From the NCBI GenBank assembly GCA_963810305.1, contig CAWEMY010000007.1, positions 62,001-126,000 on the forward strand: DNA of 64,000 nt, in the 5' to 3' direction. Below the pieces are notes generated by a model, which saw only the letters and a program-made list of their open reading frames with translations, did no database searches and had not been told where the DNA came from. Made by a program: the position numbers and the translations under genes. Shown here in pieces: positions 18,492 through 26,364 of the stretch (position 1 is the stretch's first letter; every line of letters starts with the position of its first letter). Source of the DNA: JACDCA01 sp963810305 (GTDB lineage Bacteria; Acidobacteriota; Vicinamibacteria; Vicinamibacterales; 2-12-FULL-66-21).

Positions 18492-19949
18492 GTGCGCCGC
18501 GGCGACTACAGCATCCCCCAGGTCATTACCGCGTCCGCCGTCGGCACCATGATCGAGTGGTACGACTTCTACATCTTTGGCAGTCTCGCCACGGTCATCT
18601 CGCCGCTGTTCTATCCGAAGGGCAACGATACTCTCGCGCTGATCGCTTACCTCTCGACTTTTGCGGTCGGATTTGTCGTCCGCCCGTTCGGCGCGCTGTT
18701 CTTCGGGCGGATCGGCGATCTCGTCGGGCGGAAGTACGCATTCCTGGTCACGCTGCTGGTGATGGGAGGTGCGACTGCGCTCATTGGCGTACTGCCCACC
18801 TATGCGTCCATCGGTCTCGCGGCGCCGATCATGCTTCTGGTCATTCGCGTGCTCCAGGGGCTCGCGCTCGGCGGCGAATATGGCGGTGCCGCCGTCTACG
18901 TCGCCGAGCACGTGCCAGACGGTAAGCGTGGGTTCTATACCAGCTTCATCCAGATCACGGCGACACTCGGCCTGTTCCTGTCGCTGGCGGTGATCCTCTT
19001 CGTCCAGAACACGATGTCGGCGGAGGACTTCCGTGCGTGGGGATGGCGCGTCCCCTTCCTGATTTCAATTGCGCTGGTCGGCATCTCTCTCTACATCCGC
19101 CTGCGCATGAAGGAGTCGCCGATTTTCAGCCACATCAAGAGCAGCGGCATGGCATCTGCGAAGCCGCTCAAGGAGGCATTCACCCAGCGCGACAACCTGC
19201 GCCGGGTGCTGGTCTCGCTCTTCGGTGCCACCGCCGGCCAGGGTGTGGTGTGGTACACGGGACAGTTCTACGCGCTGTTCTATTTGCAGGCGATCCTCAA
19301 CGTTCACGACACATCAGCGGCCTACATCGTTGCCGCGGCTCTCGTCCTCGGGATGCCTTTCTTCGTCGTCTTTGGCGCCCTGTCGGATCGGATCGGCCGC
19401 AAGCGGATCATGATGGCCGGCTGCATCATCGCCGCGCTGTCGTACATCCCGATCTACCGCGCGATGCAGGCGGCCGCAGGCTCCGGAGTGGTAACCGCCA
19501 TCTCACAGCGCAGCCCCGTCACCGGTGCACTGAGCCTCATTCCTCAGGCATCGGTCGGCGGCGTGCTGCAGCCCGCGGCGGAAGTGCTGCCTTACGCCGG
19601 CCTGGGCGAACTGTTTGCGAATCCGATCGCCTGGAAGCTGATCCTGCTCGTCTTCATCCAGGTGCTTTTTGTAACCATGGTTTACGGACCGATAGCCGCC
19701 TATCTCGTCGAGGCGTTCCCGGCAAGGATCCGTTACACGGCGCTGTCGCTGCCGTACCACATCGGCAATGGTGTCTTCGGCGGACTCCTTCCGTTGATCG
19801 GCCTCAGTGTGATCGCGCGGACGGGCAACATTTACGCCGGCCTCTACTATCCGATCGCCGTGGCTTCGTTGACGTTCGTGGTGGGTTCGCTGCTGCTGAA
19901 GGAGACGCATAGCGTCCTGATCTGGGACGAGGTTGATAAGTCGGCGTGA
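18492..19949 (+). CDS. MFS transporter, metabolite:H+ symporter (MHS/shikimate-type)
   Basis: The 485-residue protein has about 12 membrane helices. GTG 18492 starts V-R-R-G-D-Y-S-I-P-Q-V-I-T-A-S-A-V-G-T-M-I-E-W-Y-D-F-Y-I-F-G, the E-W-Y-D-F block typical of MHS symporters. The loop motif F-G-R-I-G-D-L-V-G-R-K-Y between helices 2 and 3, L-Q-G-L-A-L-G-G-E-Y-G-G, and G-A-L-S-D-R-I-G-R-K-R in the second half are standard MFS signatures. It probably imports an organic acid with protons. The gene overlaps nothing upstream and sits 47 bases after the pbpC stop, downstream of the hairpin. A longer-than-usual loop is seen around residues 325-360. Confidence 0.9.
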   Translation: MRRGDYSIPQVITASAVGTMIEWYDFYIFGSLATVISPLFYPKGNDTLALIAYLSTFAVGFVVRPFGALFFGRIGDLVGRKYAFLVTLLVMGGATALIGVLPTYASIGLAAPIMLLVIRVLQGLALGGEYGGAAVYVAEHVPDGKRGFYTSFIQITATLGLFLSLAVILFVQNTMSAEDFRAWGWRVPFLISIALVGISLYIRLRMKESPIFSHIKSSGMASAKPLKEAFTQRDNLRRVLVSLFGATAGQGVVWYTGQFYALFYLQAILNVHDTSAAYIVAAALVLGMPFFVVFGALSDRIGRKRIMMAGCIIAALSYIPIYRAMQAAAGSGVVTAISQRSPVTGALSLIPQASVGGVLQPAAEVLPYAGLGELFANPIAWKLILLVFIQVLFVTMVYGPIAAYLVEAFPARIRYTALSLPYHIGNGVFGGLLPLIGLSVIARTGNIYAGLYYPIAVASLTFVVGSLLLKETHSVLIWDEVDKSA

Positions 19950-19968
19950 CTCCTCCGTCAGTCAGGAT

Positions 19969-20829
19969 GTGACGTATTTGAATCGGAGGACCTGGCGCCG
20001 GATCGCGATGGCGGTCGGTGGTGCGGCGCTGGCGTCGTGCCTGTGGGCGTTCTGGCTCGAACCGGCGAGTCTGACCGTACACGAGGAACGGATCACGCTC
20101 CGCTGGCCGATGCAGGGACCGTTGCGGATCGCAATCCTCACCGATCTTCATGTCGGCTCACCGTTCAATGGAATCGCCAAACTCCGCGAGATCGTCGATC
20201 GCACCAACGCGGCACGCCCCGACTTGATCTGTATTCTTGGCGACCTTGTGATCCAGGGAGTGGTCGGCGGACGCTTTGTTCACCCGGAAGAGATCGCGAC
20301 TGAACTGGCGCGTCTCCGCGCTCCGGCTGGTGTCGTCGCGGTACTGGGTAACCACGACGCTTGGTTGAACCATGCTCGGGTCAAGAACGCCCTCGAGGGG
20401 AATGGCATCCGCGTTCTGGAGGAGACCGCCGCAGAATTCGCGACGGCGGCTGGACCGGTGTGGGTTGCCGGCATCAGCGACCTGTGGACGGGCGCCCACG
20501 ATGTCCCGGCGGCACTGGCCGCTGTGAGCGACGATCGTGCGCCCGTTATCCTGCTGACCCACAACCCGGACGTGTTCCCGCTGGTGCCCGTTCGGGTCGC
20601 GCTCACTCTCGCTGGTCACACACATGGTGGCCAGGTAAGCCTCCCGTTGTTAGGCAGGCCGATCGTGCCGTCACGGTTCGGTCAGCGGTTTGCCGCTGGC
20701 CATATTGTCGAAGACGGCCGTCATCTCTACGTGGCGAGCGGTTTGGGCACGAGCATTCTGCCGGTACGATTTCGAGTGCCCCCGGCGATTACGATCCTGA
20801 CGCTCGTACCGGAGCACGGGCAGCGGTAG
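19969..20829 (+). CDS. Metallophosphoesterase, membrane-anchored (YaeI-like)
   Basis: The 286-residue protein has an N-terminal membrane anchor (M-A-V-G-G-A-A-L-A-S-C-L-W-A-F-W-L) followed by a calcineurin-like domain. The metal motifs D-L-H-V-G (D-x-H), G-D-L-V, G-N-H-D-A and G-H-T-H-G-G-Q are all intact. This resembles YaeI/YkuE enzymes that act on UDP-sugar lipids or other phosphodiesters at the membrane. GTG 19969 is chosen as start; TTG 19933 and ATG 20008 are alternatives. It ends 10 bases before the convergent stop of the next gene. Confidence 0.88.
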   Translation: MTYLNRRTWRRIAMAVGGAALASCLWAFWLEPASLTVHEERITLRWPMQGPLRIAILTDLHVGSPFNGIAKLREIVDRTNAARPDLICILGDLVIQGVVGGRFVHPEEIATELARLRAPAGVVAVLGNHDAWLNHARVKNALEGNGIRVLEETAAEFATAAGPVWVAGISDLWTGAHDVPAALAAVSDDRAPVILLTHNPDVFPLVPVRVALTLAGHTHGGQVSLPLLGRPIVPSRFGQRFAAGHIVEDGRHLYVASGLGTSILPVRFRVPPAITILTLVPEHGQR

Positions 20830-20839
20830 CGGGCAGCGG

Positions 20840-22132
20840 TCAGAACCTCGTATTCACGATGCTGTTGAAAATCGATCCGAACGTGTAGCTGAAGCCGATC
20901 GAAAACTGGTATCGATAGTCGGTGGCAAGCTGACGGCGGCGCAGCAGGATCTCTTCATCGGTCGCATCTCCGGCCTCCAGGTAGATCTGGTCGCGGATCC
21001 GCGAAATGGAGCCGCCGACGTTGAGCGAGAATCCCTTGAAGAGACGCGCATCGAGCTCGCCATCCAGTTCCAGGCGGTGCCGGCGCGGATCGTGAAGATA
21101 CGTCAGCGTTTCCAGCGTCACATCCGATGAGCCCCAGGGCTGGGTGACGTCGAAACTGATGATGAACTGCGCGTCTCCGACCGTTTCGCGATCTTTACCG
21201 TAGATCGTTGGTTCGACGTAATCGAAGTGGTTGACACCGAGCGTCAGCTGCGCGGTCAGCTCCTTTGTCGCCGAAGCCCGATAGGGGAAAACGCTGTATT
21301 CCACCCCGGCGCCGACCCGGTAGGCGCGGTCCTGGTTCAGAAACGTCGAGGACGCGGCTCGCCCGCGCACCGCGGCCGCCCAATGATCCCCCAGGCTCTT
21401 GACGACCAGCACGTTGGCTTCGTGATCGTGCGCCTTGTCGACCAGCTTCTCGCCGTCGTTAAGGGTGAAGTGATCCTCCTCGAAGTCGAGCTCGAACGAG
21501 GTGTTGATCTTCCACGCTTCGGTGACCCGATTGCCTGAGAACTGCGCGGAGTAGTTGTGAGCCTTCTCCCGCTGCTCCTCCTGAAACGAGCCTGACCCCT
21601 CGATCCTGAAGATCCAGAAATTCCACGGATCCGATCTCGCGCCTGGAGCCGCCGCTTCTTTTTCGCGCGGCACGCCCTGGTACACGACCTGAAGCTTTTC
21701 AGCGATCGCTGTCGACGTCACGTATCGGACGAGTCCGAGCTTGAGAACCCGCGTGTAACCGGCACGCTCTTCATCGTCCGTGCTGGTCTGAAGCGAGGTG
21801 AATTTCAGTTCGTCGTTCACCCCATTGAAACGACCGAGGCCGATGAATTTGAATACCCATTCTTCGCCGCCGCTGGCGGTGTCCTGGGTGGTTACGAGGA
21901 TATGGAGATCCGCCTCCTTCCGGTCGCGGACGTAATCGATGAACTCGATCTCACGGCGAACGTAGTCGCCGTCGCAGTCGTCGCAGTCGAGGAAGACCCG
22001 CAACCGGTCGCCGGCCCGTGTCTGTGGGGCAGCCTGTTGCGTCTGTGGGGCAGCCTGTTGCGCGGTGGCGGAGGAGGAGCAGGCTATCAGCAGCGCGACC
22101 AGCGGGAAGGCGGTGAGGCCGCGAGGTCTCAC
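20840..22132 (-). CDS. Putative outer-membrane beta-barrel protein, unknown function
   Basis: The 430-residue protein has a signal peptide (L-T-A-F-P-L-V-A-L-L-I-A-C-S-S-S-A-T-A), with a C-S-S-S lipobox-like cysteine. A Q-A-A-P-Q-T tandem repeat follows, then a domain with D-C-D-D-C-D-G-D-Y-V-R-R-E-I. The rest is made of alternating amphipathic strands ending in F-N-S-I-V-N-T-R-F, a C-terminal Phe as in outer-membrane barrels. It resembles DUF481-like proteins but the family call is tentative. The GTG start overlaps the stop of the upstream amidohydrolase (GTGA), so it is the last gene of the amidohydrolase operon. Confidence 0.7.
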   Translation of the reverse strand: MRPRGLTAFPLVALLIACSSSATAQQAAPQTQQAAPQTRAGDRLRVFLDCDDCDGDYVRREIEFIDYVRDRKEADLHILVTTQDTASGGEEWVFKFIGLGRFNGVNDELKFTSLQTSTDDEERAGYTRVLKLGLVRYVTSTAIAEKLQVVYQGVPREKEAAAPGARSDPWNFWIFRIEGSGSFQEEQREKAHNYSAQFSGNRVTEAWKINTSFELDFEEDHFTLNDGEKLVDKAHDHEANVLVVKSLGDHWAAAVRGRAASSTFLNQDRAYRVGAGVEYSVFPYRASATKELTAQLTLGVNHFDYVEPTIYGKDRETVGDAQFIISFDVTQPWGSSDVTLETLTYLHDPRRHRLELDGELDARLFKGFSLNVGGSISRIRDQIYLEAGDATDEEILLRRRQLATDYRYQFSIGFSYTFGSIFNSIVNTRF

Positions 22133-23490
22133 CGTCCGCCGCGGCCACCCCGACGTTCGGGCTGGGCCGGCGCGTCATCGACCTGCACGAGCCGCCCGTC
22201 CACAAACACATGCTTGATCTTCATGCGTTCATCGAAGAGGTCTCCCTCGGTGACGAGCACGTTGGCGATGCGTCCTTTTTCGAGCGTGCCCAGGCGCTCA
22301 CCGGCGCCGGCGATCCTGGCCGCGTCCGCGGTCATCGCGCGGAGCGCCGCGTCAGGGTTGAGCCCGTCGCGGACGGCGCGCCCCACGTTGCGCACGAAGT
22401 CGCGCGGCTCGCGCAGCCCGGCGCCGGAGAACCCGAAGGTGATGCCGGCTTTCTGGAGCGCCGCGGGCACTTTCGGCGCGTTGGCGCGCGTCCGAAGCAC
22501 GCTCAGTGGCTCATCGGCGTCCGGCGCAAGAGCGCGCGATCGGGTCGGATAGTTGACGCTGTAGATAACGCGGGCATTGCGCGACTTGAGGTCCGCGGCG
22601 ACCTGGTCAGCTTCGCGTGCGCCGTAGATGACGGGATCGAGCTTGAACTCCTTTGCGATCTCGAGGGATCGCTCGATTTCGCGCGCGGTGTTGACCTCGA
22701 ACGCGACTGGCACCTTACCCTGCAGCGCCGGCTGCAGCGCGTCGAGCGCCGGATCGTAATTCGGCCGGCCGGTGGCCGACTTCATGCGCTCGTAACGTTG
22801 ATGGACGGCCTGCTGGTGTTGTGCGTCGAGGAAGCTCTGTCGCACGAACGAGATGACGCCGAGCAGAGATGCGGGATAGCCATCCCCGCGTGCACCATTC
22901 GGGAAGTCGATGTGCAGGGCGACCGGCGCCTTCACCACCTGGAGCCCTTTGCGATAGTCACCGACGTTTCCCACCGGCGGTTCGTCCACCGGCCCGGCGA
23001 CGTTCACCAGCGCACTGCGCCCTTTGACGACCGATCCTCCGGGCACCGCGAGGACGCTGGTGATCCCGGCGTTGGCGTAGCGTGTTACCTCCGCGGCTTC
23101 GGCCCGGATCTCGCCGGCGATATCGAAGTCCGGACGGAAGATCTGCGTCCTTTTCCAGCGCTCTGCTTCCTCGGTCGTTCGCAGGTTGGCCGGCTGCGGC
23201 GGCAGGGTCTGGTCGACCCCCGCGGAACTTCCCATGTCGATCAGGCCCGGGTACACGGTCAGCCCGGCACCTTCGATCACCTGCGCGTCCTTCGGGACGT
23301 CGACGCTGGCGCCAACCGCCTCGATAACACCGCTGCGCATCACGATGGTGCCCGAGGGGATTGCCGCACCGGCAACCGGCACGATGCGCGCTCCCTTGAC
23401 GGCATAGATGTGCGGAACATCGGCGCGAACCGCAACAACGGCAACGGCCATCGCGATGGCCGCGGTCATCGATTTCAGTGAGGGCTTCAT
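22129..23490 (-). CDS. Amidohydrolase-fold protein lacking the H-x-H metal motif
   Basis: The 453-residue protein has a signal peptide (M-T-A-A-I-A-M-A-V-A-V-V-A-V-R-A) and the overall layout of imidazolonepropionase-like amidohydrolases. It has G-A-R-I-V-P-V-A-G, V-Y-P-G-L-I-D, a central barrel and a C-terminal G-T-L-E-K-G-R-I-A-N-V-L-V-T-E-G-D-L. Where the family has G-x-x-D-x-H-x-H, this protein has G-L-I-D-M-G-S-S-A-G, so both metal histidines are missing. It is probably a catalytically altered or inactive partner of the adjacent double amidohydrolase, whose second half shows the same loss. It ends in a Gly/Arg tail (R-R-G-G-R-G-G-R). Confidence 0.85.
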   Translation of the reverse strand: MKPSLKSMTAAIAMAVAVVAVRADVPHIYAVKGARIVPVAGAAIPSGTIVMRSGVIEAVGASVDVPKDAQVIEGAGLTVYPGLIDMGSSAGVDQTLPPQPANLRTTEEAERWKRTQIFRPDFDIAGEIRAEAAEVTRYANAGITSVLAVPGGSVVKGRSALVNVAGPVDEPPVGNVGDYRKGLQVVKAPVALHIDFPNGARGDGYPASLLGVISFVRQSFLDAQHQQAVHQRYERMKSATGRPNYDPALDALQPALQGKVPVAFEVNTAREIERSLEIAKEFKLDPVIYGAREADQVAADLKSRNARVIYSVNYPTRSRALAPDADEPLSVLRTRANAPKVPAALQKAGITFGFSGAGLREPRDFVRNVGRAVRDGLNPDAALRAMTADAARIAGAGERLGTLEKGRIANVLVTEGDLFDERMKIKHVFVDGRLVQVDDAPAQPERRGGRGGR

Positions 23491-23530
23491 TTTAGGAATT
23501 AGGAGTTAGTAGTTAGTAGTTAGAGGTTCG
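23491..23530. repeat. Short GTTAGTA tandem repeat between two amidohydrolase genes
   Basis: The 40-base gap carries gttagtagttagtagttag after aggaattaggag. It is a local tandem word array like the other intergenic word arrays in this window. No promoter or hairpin of note is seen. Confidence 0.6.
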
Positions 23531-26242
23531 CTAAGGCCGCGCGATGTATTTGCGATACAGCGCCTCGTGCTTGCTGTCGGTGCCAACATCCTTGCCCTGG
23601 ATGATCACGTGGGTGATCTCGGTGCGAACTTCGAGCGGATCACCCTTGGCGATGAACAGGTTGGCATCCTTGCCGTTCTCGATGCTGCCGATGCGGTTCG
23701 CGACACCAAGGATTTCCGCGGCATTGATCGTGAGCGCCTTGATAGCGTCCTCGCGCTTCAATCCCCACGCCACTGACATGGCGGCCTGGTAGGGCGCAAG
23801 ACGGACGTTGGTGTTGTCCCCGGATGAGAACGCGATCTTCACGCCTGCCTGCGCCAGCTCTCCCGCAAGCTGATACGTCGATGCGTGGAAGTTGTCTTCG
23901 CGGGTCGGCATCGCCAGCACGTTCCCAAGGATGACGGGAATGTTCTTCTCCTTGAGCAGCGCCGCGGCGTAGACCGCTTCGGTGCCGCCGCTGATGACGA
24001 TATTGACTTTCGCGCGATCGGCGAATGCCACGGCATCCTTGATGTCCTGCTCGCGGACCACCGAGACGATCAACGGCAGTTTGCGCTCGACGACCGGCAC
24101 CAGCGCCTCGAGCGACAGGTCGGTGGTCTTGTCGGCTCCCGCTTTTGCGTAGGCGCGAGCGTTGTCGAGCAGGCGAATCACTTCGTCGAGCCTCCGGTCA
24201 CGCTCGCGCCGGATCTCGTCGAAGGTACGCTCTTGCCCTTGTGGCGCGCCGCCGCGGCCGCCACCACCGCCACCGCGTCCGCCGCCGGCGGCAAGAGCCG
24301 GGAAGTTGAACACGATCCCCGCATTCGGGCGCAGCGTCGACTCCTCCCACGTCCAGCCGTCAAGGTTCATGACCGCAAGCTCGCCCGCCATGATTCCGCC
24401 ACCGGGAGCCACGCCGACGGTCGTGATGCCATTGGCGCGGGCGACCGGGATGGCCGCACTTTCGGCGTGGTACGCGACGCGGGTGCGCAGATGCTGATTC
24501 CAGTCGTACATCTCGTTGACATCGTCGTATCCCCGCACGCCCGGCTCGCCGATCCCCAGCGTCGTCCGCGCATTGATGAACCCGGGATAGACGTGTCCGC
24601 CTGCGGCGTCGATGGTCTTCGCTCCCTGCGGCACCGTCACATTGGCCCCGAATGCCTCGATCCGATTGCCGCGGATCACGATCGTCCCGCGCTCGATCGT
24701 CGCGGAGGTGACTGGATGGATGGTCGCATTGACGACGGCCCAAACTGGCGCGTTCTGCGCGCCAGTTTGTCCCGCCATAGCCGTGGCCGAGGATCCATTC
24801 GTCGAGGCCGCGGCGACGGCGGACCTCCCAGTCGGGGACTCATCCCCACTATCGTTCTGAGGCAGTGGCTGCTGCGGTGAAGTCGTTGTCGTCTGCCGGC
24901 TGCCGCGCTCGGCGGCCATCAGCTCCGACTTCTCCTTCTTCAGCTCGGACAGCCGCCGGTCCTCGTCCTTCCGGTCGTAGTACTGAACGCCGTCGATGTA
25001 GACGCGGTCGGCGATCGCGTACGAGCTGAGCGGGTGGTGCGTCCACACCGCGATATCGGCGTCCTTCCCGGCTTCGAGGGAACCAACCCGATTGTCGATG
25101 CGCAGTTGTTTTGCCGGATTGATCGTGACGAGGGCGAAGGCTTCATCCTCGTTGAGGCCGCCCCATTTCATCGACTTGGCCGCCTCGGTGTTCAGCCGTC
25201 GTGCATGCTCGGCGCTGTCCGAATTAATCGAAACGAGCACTCCCTTACGGACCATGATCGCCGCATTGTGCGGGATCGCATCGTCTGCCTCGATCTTGTA
25301 ACCCCACCAGTCGGAGAACGTGGAGGCGCCCGCCCCGTGCGCGGCAATTTCCTTCGCGACCTTGTAGCCCTCGAGGACGTGCTGGAAGGTGGCGATCTTG
25401 AATCCCATCTCCTCCGCGAGCCGGATCAGCATCAGGATCTCGTCGGCGCGGTAGCAATGCGCGTGGACGAGCCGCTTGCCTTCGAGAATCTCGACCAGAG
25501 CGTCGAGCTGGAGATCTCGCCGCGGCGGCAGCGCATCAGTGTTCGAGGCCTTCGACTTTTCGAAATCCTTCCACGCCTTCTGGTAACCCTTCGCGCGCGT
25601 GAACGCGTCCCTGATTACAAACTCGACCCCCTGGCGGGTGAGCGGATATCGTCGCGGCCCGGTCAGCTGCCCCTGCCGCAGGTCCTTCGGGTTCTCGCCG
25701 AGCGCGAACTTGATGCCGGGCATCGCCCCTTCGAACACGAGCTCGGAGGCCCGCTTCACCCCCCAGCGGAGTTTGATGACCGCGTTCTTGCCGCCGATCG
25801 GATTGGCGCTGCCGTGCAGGATGTTTGCGGTCGTGAGCCCGCCGGCAAGATCGCGATAGATGCTCATGTCGGTTGGATCGAGGACGTCGTGCATGCCCGT
25901 CATCGAGCTGACGGTCGTCCCCCCTTCGTTGATCGAGTCGTTCGCGATGTGGGAATGCGCGTCGATGATGCCTGGAGAGACAAAGCGGCCGGTCACGTCG
26001 ACCACCTCCGCGCCAGCTGGCACGTTCGTGTCAGGCCCGCCGACCGCCGCGATCTTGCCGTCGCGCATGACGACGGTGCCATCCCTGATCGTGCCGCGAG
26101 TGACGGTCAGCACCGTCGCACCTTTCAGTGCGATAACCCGCGGACCGCGGTTCTGCGCCTGCCCCTCGATACGCGTCGTCCCCGGCAGGAAGATCGCGAG
26201 GGTGAGCGCGAGAGTGGATAGACAAATCAGTCGGCGTTTCAC
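23531..26242 (-). CDS. Double amidohydrolase (tandem amidohydrolase domains), secreted
   Basis: The protein has 903 residues. The start GTG 26242 (V-K-R-R-L-I-C-L-S-T-L-A-L-T-L-A-I-F-L) has an excellent AGGAGG site 5-6 bases upstream and opens a signal peptide; the longer ORF start would lie inside the 99-bp repeat. Domain 1 (to about 480) has G-I-I-D-A-H-S-H with the metal histidines, V-H-A-H-C-Y-R, F-Q-H-V and N-S-D-S-A-E-H. Domain 2 (about 540-903) has the same fold but G-F-I-N-A-R-T-T where H-x-H should be, so it is probably non-catalytic. A Gly-rich run (G-G-G-R-G-G-G-G-G-G-R-G-G) marks a loop in domain 2. First gene of a leftward operon with the next amidohydrolase and an outer-membrane protein. 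Substrate unknown, perhaps a peptide or cyclic amide. Confidence 0.88.
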   Translation of the reverse strand: MKRRLICLSTLALTLAIFLPGTTRIEGQAQNRGPRVIALKGATVLTVTRGTIRDGTVVMRDGKIAAVGGPDTNVPAGAEVVDVTGRFVSPGIIDAHSHIANDSINEGGTTVSSMTGMHDVLDPTDMSIYRDLAGGLTTANILHGSANPIGGKNAVIKLRWGVKRASELVFEGAMPGIKFALGENPKDLRQGQLTGPRRYPLTRQGVEFVIRDAFTRAKGYQKAWKDFEKSKASNTDALPPRRDLQLDALVEILEGKRLVHAHCYRADEILMLIRLAEEMGFKIATFQHVLEGYKVAKEIAAHGAGASTFSDWWGYKIEADDAIPHNAAIMVRKGVLVSINSDSAEHARRLNTEAAKSMKWGGLNEDEAFALVTINPAKQLRIDNRVGSLEAGKDADIAVWTHHPLSSYAIADRVYIDGVQYYDRKDEDRRLSELKKEKSELMAAERGSRQTTTTSPQQPLPQNDSGDESPTGRSAVAAASTNGSSATAMAGQTGAQNAPVWAVVNATIHPVTSATIERGTIVIRGNRIEAFGANVTVPQGAKTIDAAGGHVYPGFINARTTLGIGEPGVRGYDDVNEMYDWNQHLRTRVAYHAESAAIPVARANGITTVGVAPGGGIMAGELAVMNLDGWTWEESTLRPNAGIVFNFPALAAGGGRGGGGGGRGGAPQGQERTFDEIRRERDRRLDEVIRLLDNARAYAKAGADKTTDLSLEALVPVVERKLPLIVSVVREQDIKDAVAFADRAKVNIVISGGTEAVYAAALLKEKNIPVILGNVLAMPTREDNFHASTYQLAGELAQAGVKIAFSSGDNTNVRLAPYQAAMSVAWGLKREDAIKALTINAAEILGVANRIGSIENGKDANLFIAKGDPLEVRTEITHVIIQGKDVGTDSKHEALYRKYIARP

Positions 26243-26258
26243 GAGGCCTCCTACCAAA

Positions 26259-26357
26259 GGGGTCAGATCTTGTTTCTTGCACGTTTGTCCATGTTGGGTG
26301 ACAGATCGTTCGTGTCCCCGCAAGGAGACAAACGTGCAAGAAACAAGATCTGACCCC
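26259..26357. repeat. 99-bp element with 31-bp terminal inverted repeats (copy 2)
   Basis: The arms 26259-26289 and 26327-26357 are exact reverse complements, with a 37-base centre. Length is exactly that of the copy at 8058-8156 and the outer 22 bases are the same, while the interiors differ. It lies between the start of the double amidohydrolase (16 bases from its GTG) and the stop of an S9 peptidase, so it occupies nearly the whole intergenic space and could act as a hairpin terminator as well. Confidence 0.9.
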
Positions 26358-26364
26358 GAAGACT

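Noticed and set aside
22210..26221. Several antisense open frames of 330-420 codons over the amidohydrolase genes
   Set aside because: Composition biased to Arg/Asp/His/Val and no homology-like blocks; the opposite strand encodes clear amidohydrolases.
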